Numbered from the stretch's first letter, positions 1 to 7,835 are shown. The stretch: 33,613 nucleotides of DNA from Thermoplasmatota archaeon (GCA_029258955.1 JAPDJT010000020.1:1-33613), one strand, 5' to 3'. The notes: generated from the sequence alone by a model not told the origin. A program made the numbers and translations.

Positions 1-395
1 CAAGAGCTAAGGATATTGTAAAGGCAATGAATGTCAGCCCTCCAACTGTTACTGAAATGCTCCAAAAATTGGATAGAGAAGGATTCATAAATTATGAGAA
101 GTATGGAGGCGTAACATTAACTGAAAAAGGAAAAAGGATTGTTAAAAATCTGGAAAAAAGACACAAAACACTAAAGAATTTCCTTATTTTAATAGGTGTG
201 AGTGAAGAGATAGCAGATGATGATGCCTGTAAAATAGAGCATATTGCATCAAATGAAACTATGGAAATATTGACAAAGTTTGTTGAATTTATGCAAAAAC
301 ATGAAAAACCAAAATGGTTAGAAAGATTCAAAATTTATTGTAATGAAGGTAAACTCATTGAATGTCCTAAAACGAAAAAGAAAATAAAAAATTAA
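1..395 (+). CDS. DtxR/MntR-family metal-dependent transcriptional regulator, 5' truncated by the window edge
   Basis: The reading frame is open from base 3, before the first ATG at 27, so the N-terminus lies outside the window. The visible part starts in a winged helix-turn-helix (AKDIVKAMNVSPPTVTEMLQ), followed by a wing ending in LTEKGKR. The dimerisation and metal-binding half follows, with a D-A-C-K-I-E-H block that matches the Cys/Glu/His metal ligands of DtxR, IdeR and MntR. The length of the visible part fits a protein without the C-terminal SH3-like domain. Family members repress iron or manganese uptake genes when metal is bound. The targets are not visible here. The lysine-rich tail CPKTKKKIKN ends the protein. 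Confidence 0.85.
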   Translation, partial: RAKDIVKAMNVSPPTVTEMLQKLDREGFINYEKYGGVTLTEKGKRIVKNLEKRHKTLKNFLILIGVSEEIADDDACKIEHIASNETMEILTKFVEFMQKHEKPKWLERFKIYCNEGKLIECPKTKKKIKN

Positions 396-456
396 ATATT
401 GATATTTTCTGAGAGATGTTAAAAATTAATTTTAAGCGTATAATATAATACAAAAA

Positions 457-466
457 TTTATTTATA
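457..466 (+). promoter_or_regulatory. TATA box of rps8e-srp19
   Basis: TTTATTTATA is centred about 23 nt before the ATG at 484, with an A-rich stretch just upstream. This spacing puts transcription start at or next to the start codon, so the mRNA is probably leaderless. Confidence 0.55.
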
Positions 467-483
467 GGTTCATATTTTCCAGC

Positions 484-882
484 ATGCAATGGCATGGAAG
501 AAGCCAGAGAAAAGAGACAGGCGGAAGATATCGCCCATTCAGAAAGAAAAGAAAATATGAGCTTGGAAGAGATTACATTCCTGCTGTAATTGGTGAAGAT
601 GAAAGAAAAAAATTGAGGGTGAGAGGGGGAAATTACAAAATCAGGATCGTCTCAGCTCAGTATGCAAATGTTACAAACCCTAAAACAGGAGAAACTAAAA
701 AAGTTTTAATAAAAGATGTTTTAGAGAATCCTGCAAATCCTCACTATGTAAGAAGCGATATTCTTACTAAAGGAGCAATAATTTTGACAGAAATAGGAAA
801 AGCAAAAATAACTTCTCGCCCTGGGCAGGATGGTTGTATAAATGCTGTTTTAATTGAGGAAATAGAAACAAATGAGGAATAA
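484..882 (+). CDS. rps8e: Small ribosomal subunit protein eS8
   Basis: The protein has 132 residues, the usual length for archaeal eS8. It begins with the family's basic N-terminus ([19 protein letters not shown]) and carries the conserved [10 protein letters not shown]-like core (here [10 protein letters not shown]) near residue 46. The middle contains [19 protein letters not shown], and the stretch [15 protein letters not shown] near the end is also typical. It binds rRNA in the small subunit. The ATG at 484 matches the family N-terminus and lies about 23 nt from the centre of a TATA box, so leaderless translation is likely. The gene overlaps srp19 by 11 nt, which suggests coupled expression. 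Confidence 0.96.
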   Translation: MQWHGRSQRKETGGRYRPFRKKRKYELGRDYIPAVIGEDERKKLRVRGGNYKIRIVSAQYANVTNPKTGETKKVLIKDVLENPANPHYVRSDILTKGAIILTEIGKAKITSRPGQDGCINAVLIEEIETNEE

Positions 883-1162
883 ATGGGTTATATGGCCTGT
901 ATATTTTGATGCCGAAGTTGGTAGAGAGAAAGGAAGGAAAATTCCAAAAGAACTTGCTGTTAAACACCCTACAATAGATGAAATTTACAGAGCTGCAAAA
1001 AAACTTGGTTTAAATCCAGTAAAGGAGGAAAAAGCACATCCAAAAAGGTGGTGGAGAAAAGAAGGAAGAATTTTAGTTGATAAAAAAGGAAGAAAAACAG
1101 AAATAATAAGAAAAATTGCAGAAATAATTAAACAAAGTAGAATTAGTAGCAATACAAGATAG
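872..1162 (+). CDS. srp19: Signal recognition particle protein SRP19
   Basis: This 96-residue basic protein matches archaeal SRP19. The N-terminus reads [20 protein letters not shown], followed by [20 protein letters not shown] and the [10 protein letters not shown]-like block (here [18 protein letters not shown]). SRP19 binds 7S RNA helices 6 and 8 and prepares the RNA for SRP54 in membrane targeting. The start ATG lies inside the end of rps8e (11-nt overlap), so the two genes form one transcription unit. The lysine-rich C-terminus is normal for the family. Confidence 0.95.
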   Translation: MRNKWVIWPVYFDAEVGREKGRKIPKELAVKHPTIDEIYRAAKKLGLNPVKEEKAHPKRWWRKEGRILVDKKGRKTEIIRKIAEIIKQSRISSNTR

Positions 1163-1223
1163 CCTTAGTTTAGCTTTTTCTATAACTAATAAAATAAATT
1201 GTAATGCGATATACCATTTTACT

Positions 1224-1250
1224 AAATTTAGTTTATCTAATATATAAACT
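1224..1250 (+). repeat. Left copy of a 27-nt site flanking the serine recombinase
   Basis: This site and 2554-2580 agree at 24 of 27 positions in the same orientation, differing only in a central tetranucleotide (CTAA against GTTG). Each has arms AGTTTAT and ATAAACT around a 7-nt centre, so each is itself a palindrome. The pair brackets the recombinase gene. The sites could be att-like or recombinase-binding sites. The right arm also resembles a TATA box, which is the main alternative in DNA this AT-rich. Confidence 0.4.
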
Positions 1251-1270
1251 ACATATACTTAATCTTCTAT

Positions 1271-2110
1271 TTAGATATACTTTTTTTCCAATCCTTCTAT
1301 TATAAAAACTTTTCCCTTTCTTCTTGCTTTTTCAGCCTTCATCAATTGCACCTTATTAAACTCTTCAATGCTTATTATTGCTTCATGATTTCCTTTAAAC
1401 AAAATATCCTCCCATTCTACCAGCCCACAATAAACTGGGTTTGAAAGAATCCTTGATATAGTTTTCTTATCCCACTTGCCTCCTTTTTTACCTTTTATTC
1501 CTTTTTCATTAAACCAATCCACAATCTCTTGCAAGCTTTTGCCCTCTAAATACATTTTATATATTTCCTTCACATTGTCCAACTCTTCTTTTATCCCTAC
1601 CAACTTCCCGTTCTCATATCTATAGCCATATGGCGCTGGAGAGCCAAGCAATCCAACGCCTTGCTTTGCCTTCTGGCGCATGCCATCATATACACGCTCG
1701 CCAATCTGCTCGCTTTCAAGCTGGGCTATTCTCTGTATTATATCCATGACAAATCTTCCCATTGCTGTGCTTGTATCCAAACTTTCTGTCATCGAAACAA
1801 ATTCTTTGTTTTTCTGTCTTAGCTGTTCCATCATGAGCATAAAGTTTTTGCTATTTCTATGAATGCGGTCCATTTTCATTACAAGCAAAACATCCCATTT
1901 ATCAATGTCTTCCATCATTTTTTGATAGGCTGGTCTTTTGATATCCCTGCCACTATAACCATCATCAACATATTCTCCAACAATTTTCCAGCCCCTTGCC
2001 TTGCAATAACTTCGCAATTTTTCAAGCTGATTGTCCAAGCTAAAACCTTCTTTAGCTTGATCCTCCGTGCTTACTCTTGCATAAATTGCTACTTTCTTTA
2101 CTTCTTCCAT
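1271..2110 (-). CDS. Serine site-specific recombinase (resolvase plus recombinase domain)
   Basis: The protein has 279 residues. The N-terminal catalytic domain contains YARVSTEDQ with the nucleophilic Ser14, then VDDGYSGRDIKRPAYQKMM and the arginine motif KMDRIHRN. A long helix follows (MGRFVMDIIQRIAQLESEQI). The Recombinase domain (PF07508 type) has GSPAPYGYRYENGK and ISRILSNPVYCGLVEW. The protein stops soon after that domain, so it lacks the long coiled-coil, zinc-containing C-terminus of full-length large serine recombinases of about 450-550 residues. It may be a naturally compact form or a truncated one. It stands alone, with a perfect hairpin 6 nt before its start and flanking near-identical 27-nt sites, consistent with a small integrating element. 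Confidence 0.9.
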   Translation of the reverse strand: MEEVKKVAIYARVSTEDQAKEGFSLDNQLEKLRSYCKARGWKIVGEYVDDGYSGRDIKRPAYQKMMEDIDKWDVLLVMKMDRIHRNSKNFMLMMEQLRQKNKEFVSMTESLDTSTAMGRFVMDIIQRIAQLESEQIGERVYDGMRQKAKQGVGLLGSPAPYGYRYENGKLVGIKEELDNVKEIYKMYLEGKSLQEIVDWFNEKGIKGKKGGKWDKKTISRILSNPVYCGLVEWEDILFKGNHEAIISIEEFNKVQLMKAEKARRKGKVFIIEGLEKKYI

Positions 2111-2116
2111 TTTATC

Positions 2117-2142
2117 GTGGCTAACGGACTACCGTTAGCCAC
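2117..2142 (-). promoter_or_regulatory. Perfect 11-bp hairpin or operator in front of the recombinase
   Basis: GTGGCTAACGG (2117-2127) and CCGTTAGCCAC (2132-2142) are perfect reverse complements separated by ACTA. The palindrome ends 6 nt before the recombinase start codon. It is clearly more GC-rich than its surroundings. A TATA-like stretch (about 2157-2166) would place transcription start inside the palindrome, so it could act as an operator or as a hairpin in the 5' leader. It could also be a recombinase binding site. Confidence 0.6.
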
Positions 2143-2184
2143 TAAATTCTAAGGAAAATATAAAATTTGTTAAATTTTTGAGGT

Positions 2185-2420
2185 TGTTGAAAATGAAAGA
2201 AATGGTTATTATTGACTATTGTCGAAAAATCACTAAGACAACTTTCATTTTCATTGTATTTTCGAAATCCCTAAATTTTTAGGCTTCGAATAAATGGAAG
2301 GGAAAGGCTGTTATTAGCTTTTGCATGAAAGAGAGTTTATCAGAAGAACTCTCATGAAACATTGTTATTTAGCTTTTTCATGAATAATTAATGGCAAGCC
2401 TCATCTTTCATTTATTTAAT
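2185..2420. repeat. Cluster of dispersed palindromic repeats
   Basis: The gap 2111-3004 holds no convincing gene. A repeat copy starts at 2192 with AATGAAAGAAAT and closes near 2256 with its rough reverse complement. A second starts at 2286 with CGAATAAATGGAAGG. Inside it GAGAGTT (2331-2337) and AACTCTC (2347-2353) form a hairpin. TGTTATTAGCTTTT (about 2309) returns at about 2363 as a near-direct repeat. The same motifs recur at 7.9-8.3, 14.95, 22.65, 30.54 and 33.4 kb. Confidence 0.6.
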
Positions 2421-2553
2421 GGAATTGTTATTTTGAACTATTATGATGAGGGGAAAACCGCTGTGTCAATATCTCTTTTTTTAATTTTGTTAAATGAATA
2501 AGAAGTTGCCGTGTCAATTGTTTGCATACTGAATTTCGATTTCTCAAAAGATG

Positions 2554-2580
2554 AAATTTAGTTTATGTTGTATATAAACT
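2554..2580 (+). repeat. Right copy of the 27-nt site flanking the serine recombinase
   Basis: Partner of 1224-1250, in direct orientation, 1330 nt away. The identity stops sharply at both ends of the 27 nt. Confidence 0.4.
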
Positions 2581-3004
2581 GGGTTTATTCTATTTTAACT
2601 TTTTATAAACTACAAAATTTGTCTAAAAATTTTTGCCCATTCACAAAAGCCCAAATTTTGCATAGACACCCCCGGCTTGCTGTGCAAATTTTGCATTTTA
2701 TTAAATGCAATATGTTATTATATAGCAAGATAACGTCTGCTCCACAAATTGATGTTGAAATTATGCCAAATACAATGGAATGTAACTTGAATTTCCATTT
2801 GCTCTAAAATTTAGATTTCCTTTCATCTATTCCCTCCATTTTTTAAAGTTTTAAGTAAAATTTACTGAACGAAGTTTGACTATTATTGCATGAGATATAT
2901 TATTATAGCAAAATCCCCTTCCTCTAATAATGGTATTTATGCTATTTCATTTATTCAAAACTAATTTTGTGTGAATAATTTTATTAATTAAAACCCATAT
3001 TTCT
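2581..3004. other. Gene-free stretch with short direct repeats and a repeat remnant
   Basis: No supportable gene is visible. CAAATTTTGCAT occurs at 2652-2663 and again at 2685-2696, on either side of a GC-rich patch (ACACCCCCGGCTTGCTG). Positions about 2880-2962 read on the minus strand as another copy of the palindromic repeat family (TTGAATAAATGAAATAGC at one edge). The last part includes a TATA-like TTTTATTA (2979-2986), 22 nt before the next gene. Confidence 0.45.
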
Positions 3005-3562
3005 ATGATGCAAAAAAGCAAAAGGGTGCATGATTACCTTTTTATTTTCCTTGAAAAATATCTTTCTTCTTTACCTTTAAAACATGCTTATATCAAATTT
3101 TTTGAAAAAGCCACCTTAGAGGAATTTGAAATAGTAGATATAAATGAAAATGATACTATCCTTCATATTGGATGTGGTCCATTGCCAAATACTTTGATAA
3201 CTTTGGCTCAACATTTCAAAGCTAATTATACGGGAATAGACAAAGACAAAGAAGCAGTTAAAATAGCAAGAAAAATTGTAAAAGAATATAGGCTAAATAT
3301 AAAAATTGAGGAAGGAGACGCCATTGACTATCCATTGCAACATTTTGACATAATAATTGTATCATATGGAGTGGAGCCAAAGGAGAAAATATTTAAAAGG
3401 TTGAGAAAGGAAACTAAAGAAAACGTTAGAATTATCCTTAGAAAACAGTGGGATTTTATGGATACGATATATGGAAGGAATATTATACCAGAAGGATTTA
3501 AAGTTATTGGCTATAAAAAGAGAAGAGATTTTCTCAAATCATATCTTTTAATGAAAGTATAG
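3005..3562 (+). CDS. Class I SAM-dependent methyltransferase, nicotianamine-synthase-like
   Basis: This 185-residue protein has a Rossmann-type SAM-binding domain. Motif I is HIGCGPLPNTLITLA (about residues 55-69), which resembles the GSGPLPLTS motif of nicotianamine synthases more than the usual methyltransferase GxGxG. An acidic strand end, YTGIDKDKEAVKIARK, follows as motif II, then GDAIDYP and FDIIIVSYGVEP. It is shorter than characterised archaeal nicotianamine synthases, so the reaction is uncertain. Making an opine-like metallophore from SAM is possible, and so is an ordinary methyl transfer. Two ATGs occur in tandem; the first is used here. The gene is isolated between repeats and pseudogenes. 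Confidence 0.7.
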   Translation: MMQKSKRVHDYLFIFLEKYLSSLPLKHAYIKFFEKATLEEFEIVDINENDTILHIGCGPLPNTLITLAQHFKANYTGIDKDKEAVKIARKIVKEYRLNIKIEEGDAIDYPLQHFDIIIVSYGVEPKEKIFKRLRKETKENVRIILRKQWDFMDTIYGRNIIPEGFKVIGYKKRRDFLKSYLLMKV

Positions 3563-3635
3563 ATATACATTAATCCAAATATTCCTAGTATATATACTAA
3601 ATATTCTAAGTATAAGTTATAATTAAACCATTTTG

Positions 3636-3932
3636 AAGTTGTTGCACAGCTTTTTCTATCTTGCGATTCTTTTCTATGATATGCTTCATATGCAGATAAA
3701 TCAAAATGTGCATCCCACTATTTATAAAACATATGATTTTTCTTTTCCACCTTTTTGGCATTTCAATGCTTCATTTATAGCTCCTTTTACAGCATTGCTG
3801 TTCAGGGACAACAACAAATCTTCTGTTTTCGCAAAATTTCTGCTGCTTTAAAAACCTCATTTTGTTTAAGCTCTGGCTTCAAACAACACCATCCTCAACA
3901 AAGCAGAGGTCATCTCCTTTCTGTTATACTAT
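3636..3932 (-). pseudogene. Decayed 3' end of a tryptophan synthase beta (TrpB2-like) gene
   Basis: Read on the minus strand, three frames together give fragments of a TrpB C-terminus. One frame gives LLRMVLFEARA, the next gives QNEVFKAAEI, and another gives AKTEDLLLSLNSNAVKGAI continuing into NEALKCQKGGKEKSYVL. A further frame then gives HFDLSAYEAY. This order and spacing match the TrpB2 C-terminal pattern EARAY..EVFEAAxxFAKTEG..PAPES.HA...AI.EALKC...GEEK......GHG.FD..AY..Y. Several frameshifts and stops make it non-functional. Upstream sequence of the gene is missing: the fragment ends beside the decayed IS110 transposase. The assignment comes from recalled family sequence, without an alignment. 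Confidence 0.65.
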
Positions 3933-3957
3933 AGTATGTACATAAGAAGGAGAAGTT

Positions 3958-4340
3958 GTAAGAAAAGGAAAAATAAGAACAAATGAAAAAAGGAAATAAG
4001 AGAATCCTTTTATGGACTAAAGAATGTAAAAGTAGCTATAGAAGCATCTACAAACTATAGCTACATTGTAGATGCTTGCAAAGGAAGACTATGAAGTTTT
4101 AGTGGCACATCCATTAAGAACAAGAGCTATAGCTGATGCAAAAATTAAAAGCGACAAAATAGATGCAAAAATATTGGCAGATTTAACAAGAGGAGATTTA
4201 GTTAGGCAGAGAATATTTTTAGTAAAGCAGAAAACAAAGATAAAGAATAAAATACATGCTGAATTGATTAAGAGAGGAATTGAATATAAAAGAAATATTT
4301 TTACTAAAGCTGGGAGAAAATGGCTACATAGCTTAAAAAG
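3958..4340 (+). pseudogene. Decayed IS110-family transposase
   Basis: The remnant starts with VRKGKIRTNEKRK, shifts frame to IRESFYGLKNVKVAIEAS and TNYSYIVDAC, then shifts again into KEDYEVLVAHPLRTRAIAD and KIKSDKIDAKILADLTRGDL. This is the N-terminal DEDD (RuvC-like) region of IS110 transposases. The frame then jumps from RGDLV directly to RQRIFLVKQKTKIKNKIH. The segment normally lying between (the PE.Y.P..EIR.LRE region) is missing, probably by an in-frame deletion of roughly 18 codons. Matching sequence ends at GRKWLHSL, so the C-terminal serine-containing domain is absent. The element is dead. Confidence 0.82.
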
Positions 4341-4429
4341 TTATAGCAACACTCCATTTCATTTTGATTTCTTGCTCCTGCACATTTGCTACCAAGAAAA
4401 GTTTTAATATTCAGGGAGTATTTGATATT

Positions 4430-6886
4430 ATGAAGAAAATTGTTGGATTTGTCATACTATTGTCCTTTGCTTTTATATATGCAATAGCTCAACCAATAAT
4501 AAATTCTGTAAGCGATACTCCAGATCCTGTTGAAGTTCCCGGCTATAACAATATAACTGCAGATATAACAAATGCAACTCAAGCTTATGTGGAAATTTAT
4601 TACCCAAATTCAACTTTATTAGGCAACTTTTCAATGAATTATATAGCTCCTTCAACATGGTATTTCAATAGGACATATTCATATCCAGATCCGTTAGGCA
4701 CTTACTCCTATGTTGTTAAAGCTTACAACGCAACAGGATGGGCAACATCAGCCACCTATACATTTGTGGTGCAGGATACAACATCTCCCACATCAAGTAT
4801 TGATGCATTAAGCAAATACTGGTATAACAGCCAAGCAAGTATAACAGTTACAGCAAGTGATAACTATGCTGTTGCTAATGTTAGCTTATTTTACAGATAT
4901 AGCACAGATAACGCTACATGGGGAGCATGGACTTTCTTTGGCAAGGATACAAATGGAGGAGATGGTTGGAGCTTCAGCTTTACATTCCCAGATGGAGAAG
5001 GTTATTATGAATTCTATAGCATAGCAAATGATACTGCAGGAAATACTGAAACAAAAACAACAGCAGATGAATCTGCTGGCTATGATACAACAGCACCATC
5101 TTCCTCCATAGATCCAATGGCATATTGGTATACCTCCCTGCCAGTTGTTGTAACAGCTTCTGCTTCAGATACTTTATCTGGAGCAAAGCAAGTTACATTG
5201 TACTATAGATATAGCTCAGATAATGCTACATGGACTTCATGGACTGCTTTTGCAACAGATACATCAAGTCCATGGCAATGGAATTTTAATGCTCCTCATG
5301 GAGATGGCTATTACGAATTTTATAGCATAGCTGAAGATAATGCAAACAATGCTGAAACAAAAACAACCGCAGATGAATATATTGCCATAGATACAACTCC
5401 TCCATCTACAACACTTTCTGCATCTCCTTCGTATGGAAAGTATGTCACTTCCTCATCTGTTATTTCATTGAGTGCCTCCGATAATGTTGCAGGAGTTAAA
5501 ACAACATATTATAGAATATGGAATGGAAGCTGGCATCCTGCCCCAGGAACAGGTGTAGGAATAGGAAATAACTTCTCCATTTATTCTGGCACATTTTCCT
5601 TAAAGAAGGAAGGAAAAAATTACATTGAATTTTATAGCGAAGATAATGCTGGAAATGTTGAAGCAATAAATAATGAAACTTTAATTGTTGATAATACTCC
5701 TCCATCTATTACTTCAATAAATGTAAATCCATCTAGCCAAGTAGTAGGAGGATATGTAAATATAAGTTGTTGTGTTGTTGATAGCGGTGTTGGAGTGGAT
5801 GGTGTCTATTTAGAAGTTTATTATCCTGATGGTTCTTTTGCCAACTTTACAATGATTTATTCTCCATGCACTACTTATTACAGAAATGAGATTTACAACA
5901 TAGTTGGAACATATGACTTCACAATTTATGCAAAAGATTTATTAGGCAACTCTGCAAAAAGCTCTGTATATCACTTTACCATAACTACAGGAAACAATCC
6001 TCCAGCTACGCCGTCAAAACCATCCGGACCATCTTCTGGTTATGCATGCGTAACATATACATATACAACTTCCACTACTGATCCGGAAGGAGATAACATA
6101 TATTATCTCTTTGATTGGGGAGACAGCACAACAAGTGGATGGATTGGTCCATTCGCATCAGGAGCAGTTGCGACAGCAAGCCATAAATGGAATAGCCCTG
6201 GCACTTATTATGTAAAAGTTAAAGCAAAAGATGATAAAGGAGCAGAAAGTGGATGGAGTTCATATCTTGTAGTTACAATTGGTCCTGTCAACAACCCCCC
6301 AATAACAACTGCTTCTCTTTCTCCTTCCTTACCCAACGGAAAAAATGGATGGTATATAAGTAGTGTAAATGTCTCATTGTATGCAACCGACCCAGATGGA
6401 GATACAATCTTATATACAAAGTATAGAATTGATGGAGGAAGCTGGATTACATATACAGGCACATTTACAATAAGCAGTGATGGAGAACATTTGATAGAGT
6501 TTTATAGCGAAGATGACAGAGGCGCTGTTGAAGACATTAAAAACATTACAGTAAAAATTGATAAATCCAAGCCATCTGTATATATACAAAGACCGGTCCA
6601 AGGATACTTATATTTGTTTAACCGTGAAATATGGCCTCTCGCCAGTGGAAATACAATAGTCATAGGCTGGATTGCTGTAAGAGCCATCGCATATGACAGC
6701 CATTCTGGCATAGATAACGTTTCGTTTTATGTGGATGGTGTGCAACAGAGCATAGATAAAATGGAGCCATATGAATGGCTATGGAGAGGAGATATAGGAT
6801 GGAGATATTTGCAAGTAGTTGCATATAATAAAGCAGGATTAAAACAGGAAAGCGATACCATATTCCTCTACATTTTCAGTCTGTAA
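4430..6886 (+). CDS. Secreted multi-domain Ig/PKD surface protein with the shared C-terminal Ig-like domain
   Basis: The ATG at 4430 gives an 818-residue protein with a clear signal peptide (MKKIVGFVILLSFAFIYAIA). A longer reading frame from a TTG further upstream would run into transposase debris and is rejected. After a first Ig-like segment come two near-copies of a domain with SIDxxxxYWY...YYRYSxDNATW...GYYEFYSIA.D. Two OmpL47-like repeats (YRI.....W..Y.GTF...G...IEFYSED) and a PKD domain (FDWGDSTTSGW, SPGTYYVKVKAKDDKGAESG) follow. The last ~100 residues contain GYLYLFNREIWPL and PYEWLW and match the ends of the C25 and M28 peptidases in this window. The protein likely sits on the cell surface as an adhesin or a polymer-binding protein. 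The stop codon is directly followed by the trmJ ATG. Confidence 0.85.
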   Translation: MKKIVGFVILLSFAFIYAIAQPIINSVSDTPDPVEVPGYNNITADITNATQAYVEIYYPNSTLLGNFSMNYIAPSTWYFNRTYSYPDPLGTYSYVVKAYNATGWATSATYTFVVQDTTSPTSSIDALSKYWYNSQASITVTASDNYAVANVSLFYRYSTDNATWGAWTFFGKDTNGGDGWSFSFTFPDGEGYYEFYSIANDTAGNTETKTTADESAGYDTTAPSSSIDPMAYWYTSLPVVVTASASDTLSGAKQVTLYYRYSSDNATWTSWTAFATDTSSPWQWNFNAPHGDGYYEFYSIAEDNANNAETKTTADEYIAIDTTPPSTTLSASPSYGKYVTSSSVISLSASDNVAGVKTTYYRIWNGSWHPAPGTGVGIGNNFSIYSGTFSLKKEGKNYIEFYSEDNAGNVEAINNETLIVDNTPPSITSINVNPSSQVVGGYVNISCCVVDSGVGVDGVYLEVYYPDGSFANFTMIYSPCTTYYRNEIYNIVGTYDFTIYAKDLLGNSAKSSVYHFTITTGNNPPATPSKPSGPSSGYACVTYTYTTSTTDPEGDNIYYLFDWGDSTTSGWIGPFASGAVATASHKWNSPGTYYVKVKAKDDKGAESGWSSYLVVTIGPVNNPPITTASLSPSLPNGKNGWYISSVNVSLYATDPDGDTILYTKYRIDGGSWITYTGTFTISSDGEHLIEFYSEDDRGAVEDIKNITVKIDKSKPSVYIQRPVQGYLYLFNREIWPLASGNTIVIGWIAVRAIAYDSHSGIDNVSFYVDGVQQSIDKMEPYEWLWRGDIGWRYLQVVAYNKAGLKQESDTIFLYIFSL

Positions 6887-7591
6887 ATGGAATTCTATAT
6901 CATACTGGTAGAGCCAAAATACGCAGGCAACGCTGGCTCGGTAGCGAGAGTTATGAAAAACTTTGGATTTTCAAATCTTATTCTTGTTTCTCCCCAATTT
7001 TCTTTAGATGATGAAGATTGTATAAAATTTGCAATGCATGCATATGATATCATTGAAAAAGCAAAAATTTATGATGATTTTGACGAGGTAGTTAAAAAAA
7101 TGGATTATGTTGTGGGCACTTCCGCCATAGAAAGCAGAGATGATAAGCACCATTTAAGGAAAGCATTTACCGCAAAGCAATTTGCAAAAGAAATTTATAA
7201 GTTAGATGGAAAAATAGGAATTGCTTTTGGAAGAGAAGATTATGGATTATTAAATGAAGAAATAAAGAAATGCGATTTGTTGGTTAAGATTCCAACAAGC
7301 GATGAATATCCTTCATTAAATCTTTCTCATGCTGTCTGTATTGTTCTTTATGAGCTTTTTGTAAGCAAATACAAGCCAGTTGAAGTTAATCTTGCTGATG
7401 GCAAAGAAAAAGAAAAATTGTATGAATTTTTTGAAAAGCTGTTAGATGCAGTAAATTATCCCGAGCACAAAAAAGAAAATACAAAAATTTTGTTCAGACG
7501 AGTGATAGGAAGGGCAATGCTTTCAAAATGGGAATATCATTCTTTAATGGGTGTATTTAAAAAAGCTATACAGTCTCTAAAGAAAACATGA
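6887..7591 (+). CDS. trmJ: tRNA (cytidine/uridine-2'-O-)-methyltransferase, TrmJ family
   Basis: This 234-residue SPOUT (SpoU-type) methyltransferase begins IILVEPKYAGNAGSVARVMKNFGF, where the Asn-containing motif 1 is VEP.Y.GN.G...R.MKNF. Motif 2 is IGIAFGREDYGLLNEEI, and motif 3, the trefoil-knot SAM site, is IPTSDEYPSLNLSHAV. A helical C-terminal extension follows. Archaeal TrmJ methylates the 2'-O of the nucleotide at tRNA position 32. The ATG comes immediately after the TAA of the surface protein, so translation may be coupled despite the unrelated functions. The 3' end overlaps the convergent small gene by 26 nt. Confidence 0.92.
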   Translation: MEFYIILVEPKYAGNAGSVARVMKNFGFSNLILVSPQFSLDDEDCIKFAMHAYDIIEKAKIYDDFDEVVKKMDYVVGTSAIESRDDKHHLRKAFTAKQFAKEIYKLDGKIGIAFGREDYGLLNEEIKKCDLLVKIPTSDEYPSLNLSHAVCIVLYELFVSKYKPVEVNLADGKEKEKLYEFFEKLLDAVNYPEHKKENTKILFRRVIGRAMLSKWEYHSLMGVFKKAIQSLKKT

Positions 7592-7787
7592 CATCTGTTC
7601 CTTTTAGTGCTTCCTGTATCTTATCTGCAAACCATAATAATGTATCTATATCTGGCTCCTTATCCCATTCATATACAAAATCATAGCTCCCTCTTACAGC
7701 TTTTAATCCAAGTTCAAGCAATCTATTTTTAACTTCTGATGGCTTTGCCCCTTCGCTGCTGAAAATTATTGTAACATATGTTTTCAT
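7566..7787 (-). CDS. Small conserved-looking protein of unknown function
   Basis: The gene encodes 73 residues with an alternating pattern (KTYVTIIFSSEGAKPSEV, then a helix NRLLELGLKAVRG, a strand SYDFVYEWDKEPD, a helix and a final strand DVMFSLETV). This resembles a compact alpha-beta, ferredoxin-like fold. I do not recognise the family. It looks real because a TATA-like box (TTTTATAT on the minus strand, 7808-7815) is centred 24.5 nt before the ATG, as for other genes here, and because the composition is protein-like. It converges on trmJ and overlaps its last 26 nt. It has no cysteine or obvious active-site motif. Confidence 0.65.
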   Translation of the reverse strand: MKTYVTIIFSSEGAKPSEVKNRLLELGLKAVRGSYDFVYEWDKEPDIDTLLWFADKIQEALKGTDVMFSLETV

Positions 7788-7807
7788 TGCTTGAATATTA
7801 GTAAGAG

Positions 7808-7815
7808 ATATAAAA
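7808..7815 (-). promoter_or_regulatory. TATA box of the 73-residue protein gene
   Basis: TTTTATAT on the minus strand, centred about 24.5 nt from the start at 7787. This predicts a leaderless transcript. Confidence 0.5.
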
Positions 7816-7835
7816 GCTTATTTACGTTGAATTTG

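Noticed and set aside
2185-2420. A CRISPR array
   Set aside because: The repeats are imperfect, of uneven length and unevenly spaced, with no spacers and no cas genes.
2565-2807. An 80-codon plus-strand open frame
   Set aside because: Its composition is not protein-like, it has no ribosome binding site or family resemblance, and it covers short repeats and the 27-nt site.
3633-3851. A 72-codon plus-strand open frame
   Set aside because: It is antisense to the trpB remnant; the minus-strand fragments explain the sequence better.
4364-4429. TTG start for the multi-Ig protein
   Set aside because: It would put IS110 debris ahead of a clear signal peptide.
4473-6711. Several antisense open frames inside the multi-Ig gene
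   Set aside because: They are shadows of its repetitive, biased codon use. None has protein-like composition.
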